Assembly: GCA_947501845.1 (NCBI GenBank)
Contig: CANMXP010000008.1
Span: 144,782 to 208,781, forward strand
Source: an uncultured Flavobacteriaceae bacterium
GTDB taxonomy: Bacteria > Bacteroidota > Bacteroidia > Flavobacteriales > Flavobacteriaceae
DNA: 64,000 nucleotides
Direction of reading: 5' to 3'
In this document: positions 1 to 7,666 of the stretch, piece by piece
Position numbering within the stretch: the stretch's first letter is position 1
Layout of the letters: every line of letters begins with the position of its first letter
Translations under genes and position numbers: made by a program
Notes under the pieces: generated by a model
The model's database searches: none
Told to the model about the DNA's origin: nothing
Seen by the model: the letters and a program-made list of their open reading frames with translations, nothing else

Positions 1-1
1 A

Positions 2-394
2 CTCGTTTCTGTATCCCACAAAAAGAATCTGAAACCAATTCAGATTGAAATAATAAAAGTTTTCTCCATTAAAAACGAGTTCAATTTTGAGGTTCTAAAA
101 CCTTACGAAGACGTCTGTGATTACTTTTTATTCGATACCAAAGGAAAATTACCTGGAGGTAACGGCTACACGTTTGATTGGAGCGTGTTGAATAATTATC
201 CATCTACCAAACCTTTTTTTCTTAGCGGTGGTATTGGCTTAGATCAAGTTGAAGCTATTAAAAAGTTCAAACAAAGTGAAGCTTCAAAATATTGTTATGC
301 CCTAGATATAAACAGTAAATTCGAAATAGAACCTGGATTAAAAAATATTGAAAAATTAAAAACATTTAAACAAGACTTGTCATTCCGCACTTGA
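2..394 (+). CDS. trpF: Phosphoribosylanthranilate isomerase, C-terminal part (cut by window edge)
   Basis: TrpF isomerises phosphoribosylanthranilate to CdRP in tryptophan synthesis (cytosol, TIM barrel). Only the C-terminal 130 codons lie in the window; the frame is open from base 2. The family signatures are visible: LFDTK with the catalytic acid, GGNGYTFDW near the phosphate site, and FLSGGI in the last barrel strands. The product ends in LSFRT, and these last codons lie inside a REP-like palindrome starting at base 378, so the insertion may have changed the C-terminus. trpB and trpA follow, as expected for a trp operon. Confidence 0.93.
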   Translation, partial: LVSVSHKKNLKPIQIEIIKVFSIKNEFNFEVLKPYEDVCDYFLFDTKGKLPGGNGYTFDWSVLNNYPSTKPFFLSGGIGLDQVEAIKKFKQSEASKYCYALDINSKFEIEPGLKNIEKLKTFKQDLSFRT

Positions 395-456
395 TGCGGA
401 ATCCATAATAAATTAAATAAAAAATCAAACAGATTCCTGACAAAACAGGAATGACA
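378..456. repeat. Composite REP-like element (two inverted palindromes) between trpF and trpB
   Basis: Two hairpins lie in inverted orientation. The left is ATTCCGC/GCGGAAT (382-388/396-402) and the right is ATTCCTG/CAGGAAT (433-439/446-452). The outer ends are TGTCATTCC and GGAATGACA, so the 79-bp unit is an inverted pair, as in REPIN elements. It covers the trpF stop codon. Its right end supplies an in-frame ATG at 451 that is a false start for trpB. Confidence 0.8.
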
Positions 457-462
457 GAAATT

Positions 463-1644
463 ATGAATTACAACGTAAACGAAAAAGGCTATTATGGAGA
501 ATTTGGAGGCGCATATATTCCAGAGATGCTATATCCCAACGTAGAAGAGTTACGCCAAAACTATCTTAAAGTGATGGCCGAACCTGAGTTTCAAAAAGAG
601 TTCGATCAACTTTTAAAAGATTATGTAGGACGTCCTTCTCCACTTTACTTTGCAAAACGCCTCTCAGAAAAATATAACGCCAAAATTTATTTAAAACGTG
701 AAGACCTTAACCATACGGGAGCCCATAAAATAAATAATACCATTGGTCAAATACTCATGGCAAAACGCTTAGGAAAGCACAGAATTATTGCTGAAACTGG
801 TGCAGGACAACATGGTGTTGCCACTGCTACCGTTTGTGCATTGATGGGCTTGGAGTGTATTGTTTATATGGGAGAAATCGATATAAAAAGACAAGCACCA
901 AACGTTGCCAGAATGAAAATGTTAGGAGCTACTGTAGTACCTGCTCTTTCTGGAAGCCGTACCTTAAAAGATGCCACCAACGAAGCTATTCGAGATTGGA
1001 TCAATAATCCCGTAGACACCCATTATATTATAGGTTCAGCTATCGGCCCACACCCTTATCCAGATATGGTGACCAAGTTTCAATCTGTTATTTCAGAAGA
1101 AATTAAATGGCAATTAAACGAGCATGAAGGAAGAGAAAATCCTGATTATGTGGTTGCTTGTATAGGTGGTGGAAGTAACGCCGCTGGAACCTATTATCAT
1201 TTTTTACATGAACCTGACGTTAATATTATTGCCGTTGAAGCTGCTGGCTTAGGAGTCGATTCTGGTGAAAGTGCAGCAACATCTGTTTTAGGGAAAGAAG
1301 GCATTATACATGGTTGCAAAACCTTATTAATGCAAACAAACGATGGCCAAATAACAGAACCTTATTCTATTTCGGCAGGTTTGGACTACCCTGGTGTTGG
1401 TCCTATGCACGCCCATTTGTGTAAAACAGGACGTGCAGAATTTATGGCTATTACAGATGATGAAGCAATGAAAGCTGGGTTAAAATTATGCGAACTAGAA
1501 GGCATAATCCCTGCTATAGAAAGCTCCCATGCACTTGCTATTTTCGAACAAAAAAGTTTTAAACCCAACGATGTCGTGGTAGTGAGTTTGTCTGGTCGAG
1601 GTGATAAAGATTTGGAGAATTATATTGAGTATTTTAAGATATAA
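463..1644 (+). CDS. trpB: Tryptophan synthase beta subunit
   Basis: TrpB condenses indole with serine to give tryptophan, using PLP in an alpha2beta2 complex with TrpA. The 393-residue product is full length. The PLP lysine is in HTGAHKINN (K89), and the phosphate-binding loop [10 protein letters not shown] and the C-terminal SLSGRGDKD motif are present. I chose the ATG at 463 ([16 protein letters not shown]). The in-frame ATG at 451 lies inside the REP-like element, and family members begin close to the GYYGEFGG motif. It sits between trpF and trpA. Confidence 0.97.
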   Translation: MNYNVNEKGYYGEFGGAYIPEMLYPNVEELRQNYLKVMAEPEFQKEFDQLLKDYVGRPSPLYFAKRLSEKYNAKIYLKREDLNHTGAHKINNTIGQILMAKRLGKHRIIAETGAGQHGVATATVCALMGLECIVYMGEIDIKRQAPNVARMKMLGATVVPALSGSRTLKDATNEAIRDWINNPVDTHYIIGSAIGPHPYPDMVTKFQSVISEEIKWQLNEHEGRENPDYVVACIGGGSNAAGTYYHFLHEPDVNIIAVEAAGLGVDSGESAATSVLGKEGIIHGCKTLLMQTNDGQITEPYSISAGLDYPGVGPMHAHLCKTGRAEFMAITDDEAMKAGLKLCELEGIIPAIESSHALAIFEQKSFKPNDVVVVSLSGRGDKDLENYIEYFKI

Positions 1645-1653
1645 CAACTCAAA

Positions 1654-1821
1654 ATGAAGCCAGAACTTGAAATTAAAAACAGGACACTTAGATATTCAAA
1701 TCCCAAATCAATTCGCAGAATTGACCTGCCAAGGCGAAGAATAGATGAAGAAAAGCTCCGAAAAATAGGAGAACGCAGTTCGACGCGGAGTTTTCAAATC
1801 GGTTTTCAGTTTTTTAACTGA
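1654..1821 (+). CDS. Doubtful 55-codon ORF in the trpB-trpA gap
   Basis: A short open frame starts at ATG 1654 and encodes about 55 residues, rich in Arg and Lys (MKPELEIKNRTLRYSNPKS at the N-terminus). I recognise no family. The frame closes inside an AT-rich palindrome (1803-1824). It may be part of an inserted repeat rather than a gene: trp genes are usually tightly packed, and this gap is about 290 bp. Confidence 0.2.
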   Translation: MKPELEIKNRTLRYSNPKSIRRIDLPRRRIDEEKLRKIGERSSTRSFQIGFQFFN

Positions 1822-1824
1822 AAA
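1803..1824. repeat. Palindrome in the trpB-trpA gap
   Basis: TTTTCAGTT, a TTTT loop, then AACTGAAAA: a perfect 9-bp stem. No clear U-tract follows on either strand, so it is not a convincing terminator. It may belong to the inserted DNA that enlarges this gap. Confidence 0.5.
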
Positions 1825-1908
1825 ATCCCTTGGATTGGATGTCTTTTTTTGGTTCGTTTTTTGGACAAGCAAAAAATGAATAAAGAGAAAAACATAACTA
1901 AAAAATGG

Positions 1909-1932
1909 ATTCCTGCCTTCGCAGGAATGACA
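1909..1932. repeat. Single REP-like palindrome just before trpA
   Basis: ATTCCTGC, loop CTTC, GCAGGAAT, then GACA: the same family as the right arm of the element at 378-456. It ends 5 bases before the trpA ATG. An upstream in-frame ATG at 1905 would translate the palindrome itself (DSCLRRND), so that start is rejected. Confidence 0.8.
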
Positions 1933-1937
1933 AAAAA

Positions 1938-2708
1938 ATGAACAGAATAAATCAAAAACTACAAGAAGATAAGAAGTTACTTTCTATATACTTCACAGCA
2001 GGTTACCCTAACATCAACGATACGGCTACAATCATTCAAGATTTAGAAAAAAACGGTGTCGATATGATTGAAATAGGCTTGCCATTTAGTGATCCTCTAG
2101 CCGATGGACCAACCATCCAAGCAAGTTCTACACAAGCTTTAAAAAATGGCATGACCACCGAGGTTCTTTTTGAACAATTAAAGGACATTAGGAAATCAGT
2201 TAGTATTCCTTTAATCATTATGGGGTATTTTAATCCAATGTTTCAATATGGTGTAGACGCTTTTTGTAAAAAATGTCAAGAAATTGGTATAGATGGCTTA
2301 ATAATTCCAGATTTACCCGTAGACGTATATCATGAAAAATACCAAACCATCTTTGAGAAGCATGGTTTAATTAATGTGTTTTTAATCACACCACAGACTA
2401 GTGATGAACGCATTCATTATATAGACTCTATTTCAAATGGTTTTATTTATATGGTTAGTAGTGCTAGTACAACTGGTGCCAAAGTTGGTTTTGGAGAAGA
2501 ACAAACCCAATATTTTGAGCGCATAGGTAATATGAACCTTAAGAACCCTCAAATTGTCGGATTTGGTATTAGCAATAATCAAACTTTTACGCAAGCCACA
2601 CAATACGCTAAAGGCGCTATTATTGGCAGTGCTTTTGTAAAACATGTTACAAACGAAGGTATTAGTAATATTAACCACTTTATTAGTTCAATATTAAACC
2701 ATGAATAA
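1938..2708 (+). CDS. trpA: Tryptophan synthase alpha subunit
   Basis: TrpA cleaves indole-3-glycerol phosphate to indole, which is channelled to TrpB. The 256-residue product is a complete TIM barrel. The catalytic Glu lies in DMIEIGLPFSDP and the catalytic Asp in DPLADGPTIQ; the C-terminal GFGIS and GAIIGSAFV loops bind phosphate. I chose ATG 1938 (MNRINQKLQED) because the 11 codons before it are REP sequence. The end overlaps the next gene by 8 bp, which suggests translational coupling. Confidence 0.96.
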   Translation: MNRINQKLQEDKKLLSIYFTAGYPNINDTATIIQDLEKNGVDMIEIGLPFSDPLADGPTIQASSTQALKNGMTTEVLFEQLKDIRKSVSIPLIIMGYFNPMFQYGVDAFCKKCQEIGIDGLIIPDLPVDVYHEKYQTIFEKHGLINVFLITPQTSDERIHYIDSISNGFIYMVSSASTTGAKVGFGEEQTQYFERIGNMNLKNPQIVGFGISNNQTFTQATQYAKGAIIGSAFVKHVTNEGISNINHFISSILNHE

Positions 2709-3150
2709 GTTGAAAATTGAAAGACATGGTTTTTTTAAATGGTATCTAGCTGTTTTAATAGATAATTATGCTAATTTTTCTGGTAGAGCTAGGCGGCAAG
2801 AGTACTGGATATTTGTTTTGTTTCAAATTGTTCTGTTTTTTTTATTAGGTTTTTTATCTGTTGCGATAGAAGATTTTTTTGAAACCTCATCATTTAGTAT
2901 CCTTATAATTGTCTACTTATTAGGTACTCTAATTCCTTGGTTAGCAGTTAACGTAAGGCGATTACATGATACTGGAAAAAGCGGAGGCTATCTTTTTGTA
3001 AATTTAATCCCTATAGTTGGAAGAATTTGGTATCTCATTTTAATGTGTACCGATGGTGACCATGGATCAAACATATATGGTCCTGATCCAAAAGCCAATA
3101 ACGATTATGATGAAATTGATGAAATTGGAAAACCTTTGTTAGATAATTAG
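2701..3150 (+). CDS. DUF805 integral membrane protein
   Basis: A 149-residue inner-membrane protein with three hydrophobic segments (about residues 35-58, 63-82 and 98-115). It has the DUF805 hallmarks: an N-terminal FSGRARRQEYW motif, a central RRLHDTGKSGG loop and the acidic C-terminal CTDGDHGSNIYGPDP segment. The biochemical role of the family is unknown. It overlaps trpA by 8 bp and is 2 bp from trmL, so it is probably read from the trp transcript. Confidence 0.88.
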   Translation: MNKLKIERHGFFKWYLAVLIDNYANFSGRARRQEYWIFVLFQIVLFFLLGFLSVAIEDFFETSSFSILIIVYLLGTLIPWLAVNVRRLHDTGKSGGYLFVNLIPIVGRIWYLILMCTDGDHGSNIYGPDPKANNDYDEIDEIGKPLLDN

Positions 3151-3152
3151 CT

Positions 3153-3605
3153 ATGCCTTTAAACATTGTTTTAATAGAACCCGAAATCCCTAATAACACT
3201 GGTAATATAGGGCGTTTAGCTTTGGGGTCTGGTTCTCATTTGCACCTGGTAAAACCCTTTGGTTTTGAAATTGATGATACACGATTAAAACGTGCAGGTT
3301 TAGACTATTGGCAGCACTTATCGGTTACTTATTACGATAGTGTTGATGATTTTTTCATGAAAAACAAAGATCAAAAAATGGTTTTTCTTTCTAGTCATGG
3401 AACTAAAAATCATTGGGATATTCCTTTTGAAGACAATCTGTTTTTAGTTTTTGGTAAAGAGTCAGTTGGATTAGACAAATCTATTATTGAATCAAATCAA
3501 AACAAACTCTTTAAAATTCCATTATATAGTGAACATGTTAGGAGTTTAAATCTAGCAAATGCGGTTAGCATCGTCGTTTATGAAGGTTTAAAACATATGA
3601 ATTAA
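3153..3605 (+). CDS. trmL: tRNA (cytidine(34)/cmnm5-uridine(34)-2'-O)-methyltransferase
   Basis: A 150-residue SPOUT-fold methyltransferase expected to 2'-O-methylate the wobble base of tRNA(Leu) isoacceptors using SAM. TrmL motifs are visible: IPNNTGNIGR near the N-terminus, LVFGKESVGL in the middle and VRSLNLANAVSI in the C-terminal trefoil knot that binds SAM. The length fits the single-domain TrmL class without an added RNA-binding domain. It starts 2 bp after the DUF805 gene. Confidence 0.93.
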   Translation: MPLNIVLIEPEIPNNTGNIGRLALGSGSHLHLVKPFGFEIDDTRLKRAGLDYWQHLSVTYYDSVDDFFMKNKDQKMVFLSSHGTKNHWDIPFEDNLFLVFGKESVGLDKSIIESNQNKLFKIPLYSEHVRSLNLANAVSIVVYEGLKHMN

Positions 3606-3748
3606 TTAGCTTGATTTTGTAAAAAGAAATTAACTAACTTCGTTTAACGTTTTATATAAATTGAACCAAACTCATCTACTGAGCGTAGCCAAAGTATAAT
3701 AACGTATTAAAACGGAATTCAGATACCTAAACATTGTCAGCAATTAAG

Positions 3749-4489
3749 ATGCTATATCAAGAATATACTCCCTCTACTTCATTAGGGTGCTATATTGATA
3801 AATATTGGGTGTCAAAAAACTATGATCATCCAGCAGAGTCCAAAATTCTTCCAGATGGCTACATTGATATTGTTTTTGATATAAATGAAGAATCAAATAA
3901 TTATTCCAATAATAATATTCGAATTTCTGGGATGATGACAAAATTCAGACATGTTATATGCAAACAAAATTCGGAAACTTTTGGTATTCGTTTTAAAGCT
4001 GGGCAGTTTAATGCAATATCCTCTTTTCCGATCTCAGAAATAAAAAATAAAGTAATAAATGCTTCAGAAATACTACCCAATTTCAATTATACTTTACTAG
4101 ACGAATTAACTGACAAAAAAAGCCAATCTGACAAAATTCAGGTTATTGACAGATTTTTAATGAATCAACTGAATTGGTCAAATGCAAACAACTTGATATT
4201 ATCCGTCTGCGCCTCTGTAAATGCTTCTTTCCAAACAATTAACTTAGTACACATAGCTCAGAAACATCATATAAGCTTAAGGCAATTAGAAAGACGTTTT
4301 AAAATAGCTGTTGGAGTTACCATGAAAGAATACCACTCAATAGTCAGGTTCAGCAAAACAATTGAAAGCATCTCTCAAAATCCCAAAAAAAGCTTGTTAC
4401 ATACAGCATTTGACAACGGTTATTTTGATCATGCACATCTAACAAAAGATATTTACAAGATGGCTGGTATAAATCCGTCCCAAATTTAA
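3749..4489 (+). CDS. AraC-family transcriptional regulator
   Basis: A 246-residue regulator. The N-terminal half (MLYQEYTPSTSLGCYIDKYW, then LPDGYIDIVFD) matches the sensor-like domain found before AraC helix-turn-helix domains in many Bacteroidota, assigned by motif memory to the DUF6597 type. The C-terminal 80 residues hold two HTH units (HHISLRQLERRFK and AFDNGYFDHAHLTKD). I chose ATG 3749 over an upstream TTG at 3734. The VOC and methyltransferase genes follow on the same strand and may be its targets. Confidence 0.85.
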   Translation: MLYQEYTPSTSLGCYIDKYWVSKNYDHPAESKILPDGYIDIVFDINEESNNYSNNNIRISGMMTKFRHVICKQNSETFGIRFKAGQFNAISSFPISEIKNKVINASEILPNFNYTLLDELTDKKSQSDKIQVIDRFLMNQLNWSNANNLILSVCASVNASFQTINLVHIAQKHHISLRQLERRFKIAVGVTMKEYHSIVRFSKTIESISQNPKKSLLHTAFDNGYFDHAHLTKDIYKMAGINPSQI

Positions 4490-4530
4490 CATTGTCGTTT
4501 TTTTACAAAAGAAAAAACCTGTTCTGAAAC

Positions 4531-4538
4531 TACTTTTG
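4531..4538 (+). promoter_or_regulatory. -7 box TACTTTTG upstream of the VOC gene
   Basis: A match to the Bacteroidota -7 consensus TAnnTTTG, 21 bases before ATG 4560. No clear -33 TTTG is visible at the right distance. Confidence 0.45.
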
Positions 4539-4559
4539 CGAAAACAAAAAAATGAACAG

Positions 4560-5033
4560 ATGGAAAAACTTGCTTTATCCTTAATATTTATTGCTATTTC
4601 TTCTGTCACTATTTCTCAAACAAAAAAAGATATAACACCCATGAAATTAGAATCACTTACACCAAATATAATGGTAAAAAATGTTAACAAAACCCTAGAT
4701 TATTATACAAAAATACTTGGTTTTAATATAATCGACACAAATCCTGAATCTGGAGAATTTGAATGGGGCTTTGTAATGTTAGACCATGTTGGAATTATGT
4801 TTCAAGAAGAAAAATCATTAAAAAATGAATATCAAGAATTAAAGACACTAAATATTGGAGGTGCATTAACCCTTTATATTAGAATCAAAAATATTAATAA
4901 ACTATATAAAAAATTAGAAAACAAAGTGACCATTATCAAACCTATGAATACAACTTTTTATGGTACCAATGAGTTTGCAATAATGGATATCAATGGTTTT
5001 ATTTTAACATTTTCGGAAACACCAGATGAATAA
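4560..5033 (+). CDS. VOC (glyoxalase/bleomycin-resistance) superfamily protein, possibly secreted
   Basis: A 157-residue protein with one vicinal-oxygen-chelate unit: paired beta-alpha-beta-beta modules with LTPNIMVKNVNKTLDYY at the start and FAIMDINGFILTF at the end. The first 20 residues from ATG 4560 look like a signal peptide ending near TISQ, which is unusual for this fold. An internal ATG at 4641 (MKLESLTPNIM) would give a cytosolic protein instead. Substrate unknown. The end overlaps the methyltransferase gene by 8 bp. Confidence 0.8.
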   Translation: MEKLALSLIFIAISSVTISQTKKDITPMKLESLTPNIMVKNVNKTLDYYTKILGFNIIDTNPESGEFEWGFVMLDHVGIMFQEEKSLKNEYQELKTLNIGGALTLYIRIKNINKLYKKLENKVTIIKPMNTTFYGTNEFAIMDINGFILTFSETPDE

Positions 5034-5712
5034 TCCAATGGATTTTGAAAAAGTAGCAAAACAGCTAGCACATCCTACAGGTACATTTGGAGTTGAAGTA
5101 GTATTAGGGATGAATCATTTAAATGAATTTATAAACAAAAACACTTATGATTTGTTACAAATAAGCGATTCTGATAAGGTATTAGAAATTGGACTAGGAA
5201 ACGGTAAATTTATACAAAACATACTTAATTGTGGAAATAATATTTCCTATACAGGTATTGATATTTCCCATACAATGATAACAGAGGCAAAGAAACTGAA
5301 CGATAAATTCATTAGAACTGGATTTGTGAATTTAATCCTTGCAGACATAGAAAAAATGCCTTTTTTAGAAGAATCCTTTAACAAAATATGTACAATTAAC
5401 ACCATCTATTTCTGGAAAAACCCTGCTAAAGCTTTAGAAAGAGTTTACAGAGTACTAAGTAAAGATGGACTATTTATGATCTCCTTTAGACCTTATATTG
5501 AAGGTCAATCACTTAATTTCTCTGAGTATGGGTTTACAGAATATAAAACCGAAGAAGTAGAGTCTATAATTCATAAAGCCAATTTCAAAATTGTAGAAAA
5601 AAAGTCTCTAAACGAAGCTCCAATTGAATTTAATGGACAAACCCATAATATGATATCACAGTATTATCTACTACAGAAAATAAAAGTCAACAACTATAAC
5701 GAACTTAAATAA
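5026..5712 (+). CDS. Class I SAM-dependent methyltransferase
   Basis: A 228-residue cytosolic methyltransferase. Motif I is KVLEIGLGNGKF (around residues 47-58), followed by the acidic ribose-binding strand YTGIDIS and the motif IV region KICTINTIYFWKNP; it resembles the Methyltransf_11 group. The start overlaps the VOC stop; ATG 5038 (MDFEKVAKQLAHP) is an equally good start. Substrate not deducible. It ends one base before the convergent VF530 gene. Confidence 0.88.
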   Translation: MNNPMDFEKVAKQLAHPTGTFGVEVVLGMNHLNEFINKNTYDLLQISDSDKVLEIGLGNGKFIQNILNCGNNISYTGIDISHTMITEAKKLNDKFIRTGFVNLILADIEKMPFLEESFNKICTINTIYFWKNPAKALERVYRVLSKDGLFMISFRPYIEGQSLNFSEYGFTEYKTEEVESIIHKANFKIVEKKSLNEAPIEFNGQTHNMISQYYLLQKIKVNNYNELK

Positions 5713-5713
5713 A

Positions 5714-5938
5714 TTACAGCTTTTTTTGCTTCAACATATGCAAATACATCGCTTCCACTTTAGTCCGTGCCCAAGGTGTACGGCGTAAAAACTTTAAACT
5801 TGATTTTACTGAAGGATTATCTGTAAAGCATCTAATTTTAATGGTATAACCCATATACTCCCAACCATAATGAGCAACCAAATCGTTAATGATTTGTTCT
5901 AGTTTTACACCGTGTAATGGGTTATTGGGTTGTTCCAT
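5714..5938 (-). CDS. VF530-family DNA-binding protein
   Basis: A 74-residue protein with the features of the VF530 (DUF2132) family: [22 protein letters not shown], the central [18 protein letters not shown] and the C-terminal [13 protein letters not shown]. Family members are small helical proteins proposed to bind DNA. It is the last gene of a minus-strand group with the unknown gene above it and the DEAD-box helicase. Confidence 0.9.
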   Translation of the reverse strand: MEQPNNPLHGVKLEQIINDLVAHYGWEYMGYTIKIRCFTDNPSVKSSLKFLRRTPWARTKVEAMYLHMLKQKKL

Positions 5939-5977
5939 TTTTTATATAAGGAGTGCGGTCGATCCTTACTATTTAAA

Positions 5978-6187
5978 TTATTCTACTAAACTTTTAATTT
6001 TTACAGCTTTTTCAAAATGATCAAGCTTATGCTCCATAATCCACCAAGTCGCCGCTTCCATAAGCAACTCAGGATTATCATTTTTATTTGCAAAGAAAGC
6101 ATAAAAAGAAACTCCAACATTGGAACCTTTTTCCTTTATCTTTTTATTACAAACCTCAATAATTTTATCTTTTAAAATTTTCTGCAT
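5978..6187 (-). CDS. Conserved small hypothetical protein (possibly DUF6500)
   Basis: A 69-residue soluble, Lys-rich protein (MQKILKDKIIEVCNKKIKEK at the N-terminus; a central GVSFYAFFANKNDNPELLMEA; EHKLDHFEKAVK near the end). It resembles a small flavobacterial family I associate tentatively with DUF6500; function unknown. I chose ATG 6187 rather than a GTG at 6211 that would abut the helicase stop. It is co-directional with the helicase gene and about 25 bp away. Confidence 0.7.
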   Translation of the reverse strand: MQKILKDKIIEVCNKKIKEKGSNVGVSFYAFFANKNDNPELLMEAATWWIMEHKLDHFEKAVKIKSLVE

Positions 6188-6210
6188 ATTGTTTTGAATG
6201 CCTTTTATCA

Positions 6211-7494
6211 CTAATTACGCCTGTCGTTATTTCTTTTAGGGCGTCGTCTGGAATTATTATTTTTATGTTCGCCAGACTTCGAATGCCCAGAACCTGAGTT
6301 TCTTCTGGACCTGTTTCCCCCTCCGCGTTGTTGTCTTTTTTCTGGTTCTGTTGAAGCATTTGGGTCAGGTTCAAAGCCTTCAACAATTTCCACAGGAAGT
6401 TTCATGTTTATCAACTTTTCAATATCTCTTAAATAAGTAGTTTCATCGGCGCTAACTAACGACAACGCTTGCCCCTTAGCTCCTGCCCGTCCCGTTCTAC
6501 CTATTCTATGTACATAATCTTCAGAAATATTAGGCAACTCAAAATTTATTACATGTGGCAATAGTGGAATATCCAATCCTCTGGCAGCAATATCAGTTGC
6601 AACTAAAACACGAATACTTCCATTTTTAAAACCTGCTAGGGCTTTTGTTCTTGCACTCTGACTTTTATTCCCATGTATTGCAGCAGCACTAATATTAGCA
6701 CTTATCATCTTTTTACAAAGCCTATTTGCTCCATGTTTAGTCCGTGTAAAGACAAGGACTTGTTTCCAATAACCGTCAGAAATTAATTTAATGATTAATC
6801 CTGTTTTTAACCCTTTAGCTACTCGATAAACTTTCTGACTAATAGCCTCGACAGTTGTATTCTCTGGTGTGGCTTCCACTTGTACAGGGTTATTTAAAAT
6901 ACCATGTGCCAACTTCTTTATATCTTTTGAAAACGTTGCCGAAAACATCAAGTTTTGTCTTTGTGTAGGCATCATTTTTATAACGCGTTCAATATCTCTT
7001 AAAAACCCCATGTCCAACATACGGTCTGCTTCATCTAAAACAAAAATTTCAATTCTTTTTAGCGACAGTACCCCTTGGCTTTCCAAATCTAATAAACGCC
7101 CTGGAGTTGCCACTAAAACATCAATGCCTTGACGAATCCTAGCAATTTGTGGTTTCTGGTTTACACCACCAAAAATAACTGCGCTTCGCAGATTCAAAAA
7201 CTCACTGTACTCTTTAACATTAGTATATACCTGTGCTGCTAATTCTCTTGTTGGGGTTAAAATTAAAGCACGAATTGGTCTGTATTTCTCTTTCGGGTTT
7301 TCAGAAAGTATATGCAGAAGTGGTAATGTAAAACCTGCTGTTTTTCCTGTACCTGTTTGGGCAGATGCCAAAACATCTTTTCTTTCTAAAACAGGTGGAA
7401 TTGCTTTTTGCTGAATAGGTGATGGTGTTGTGTATCCCTTTTTGCTAATTGCTTTTAACAAGGCTTGAGAGAGGCCTAATGAATTAAATGACAT
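6211..7494 (-). CDS. DEAD-box ATP-dependent RNA helicase, RhlE-like
   Basis: A 427-residue helicase with all motifs in order: Q motif [11 protein letters not shown], Walker [30 protein letters not shown] box [15 protein letters not shown] (FSATFS), then in the second RecA domain RGLDIP and [10 protein letters not shown]. The last 50 residues are a basic, Gly/Arg/Asn-rich tail typical of RNA-binding extensions. It probably acts in RNA remodelling or ribosome assembly, perhaps at low temperature. The promoter-like TACATTTG lies upstream at 7570-7577. Confidence 0.94.
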   Translation of the reverse strand: MSFNSLGLSQALLKAISKKGYTTPSPIQQKAIPPVLERKDVLASAQTGTGKTAGFTLPLLHILSENPKEKYRPIRALILTPTRELAAQVYTNVKEYSEFLNLRSAVIFGGVNQKPQIARIRQGIDVLVATPGRLLDLESQGVLSLKRIEIFVLDEADRMLDMGFLRDIERVIKMMPTQRQNLMFSATFSKDIKKLAHGILNNPVQVEATPENTTVEAISQKVYRVAKGLKTGLIIKLISDGYWKQVLVFTRTKHGANRLCKKMISANISAAAIHGNKSQSARTKALAGFKNGSIRVLVATDIAARGLDIPLLPHVINFELPNISEDYVHRIGRTGRAGAKGQALSLVSADETTYLRDIEKLINMKLPVEIVEGFEPDPNASTEPEKRQQRGGGNRSRRNSGSGHSKSGEHKNNNSRRRPKRNNDRRN

Positions 7495-7569
7495 ATAAAT
7501 TGTTTGGTAACCCTTTTGGGGATCGAGATGACAACTTATAAATTAAACACCACCTCCTTAATTAAGGCG

Positions 7570-7577
7570 CAAATGTA
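7570..7577 (-). promoter_or_regulatory. -7 box TACATTTG of the helicase gene
   Basis: On the minus strand, TACATTTG matches TAnnTTTG. It lies 75 bases before the helicase start. No clear -33 TTG is visible. The leader between box and ATG carries a REP-like end (GGGATCGAGATGACA, around 7518-7533). Confidence 0.5.
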
Positions 7578-7666
7578 CAGCTAATTTTCTCCATGACCTT
7601 TTTAATTATCTATTTTAAAAGAAAAACAACTAACTTCGTTTTCGCTTAAAACTATTAAAATTCAAT

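Noticed and set aside
1905..1937. Upstream ATG start for trpA
   Set aside because: The 11 added codons are the REP palindrome itself; ATG 1938 gives the normal TrpA N-terminus.
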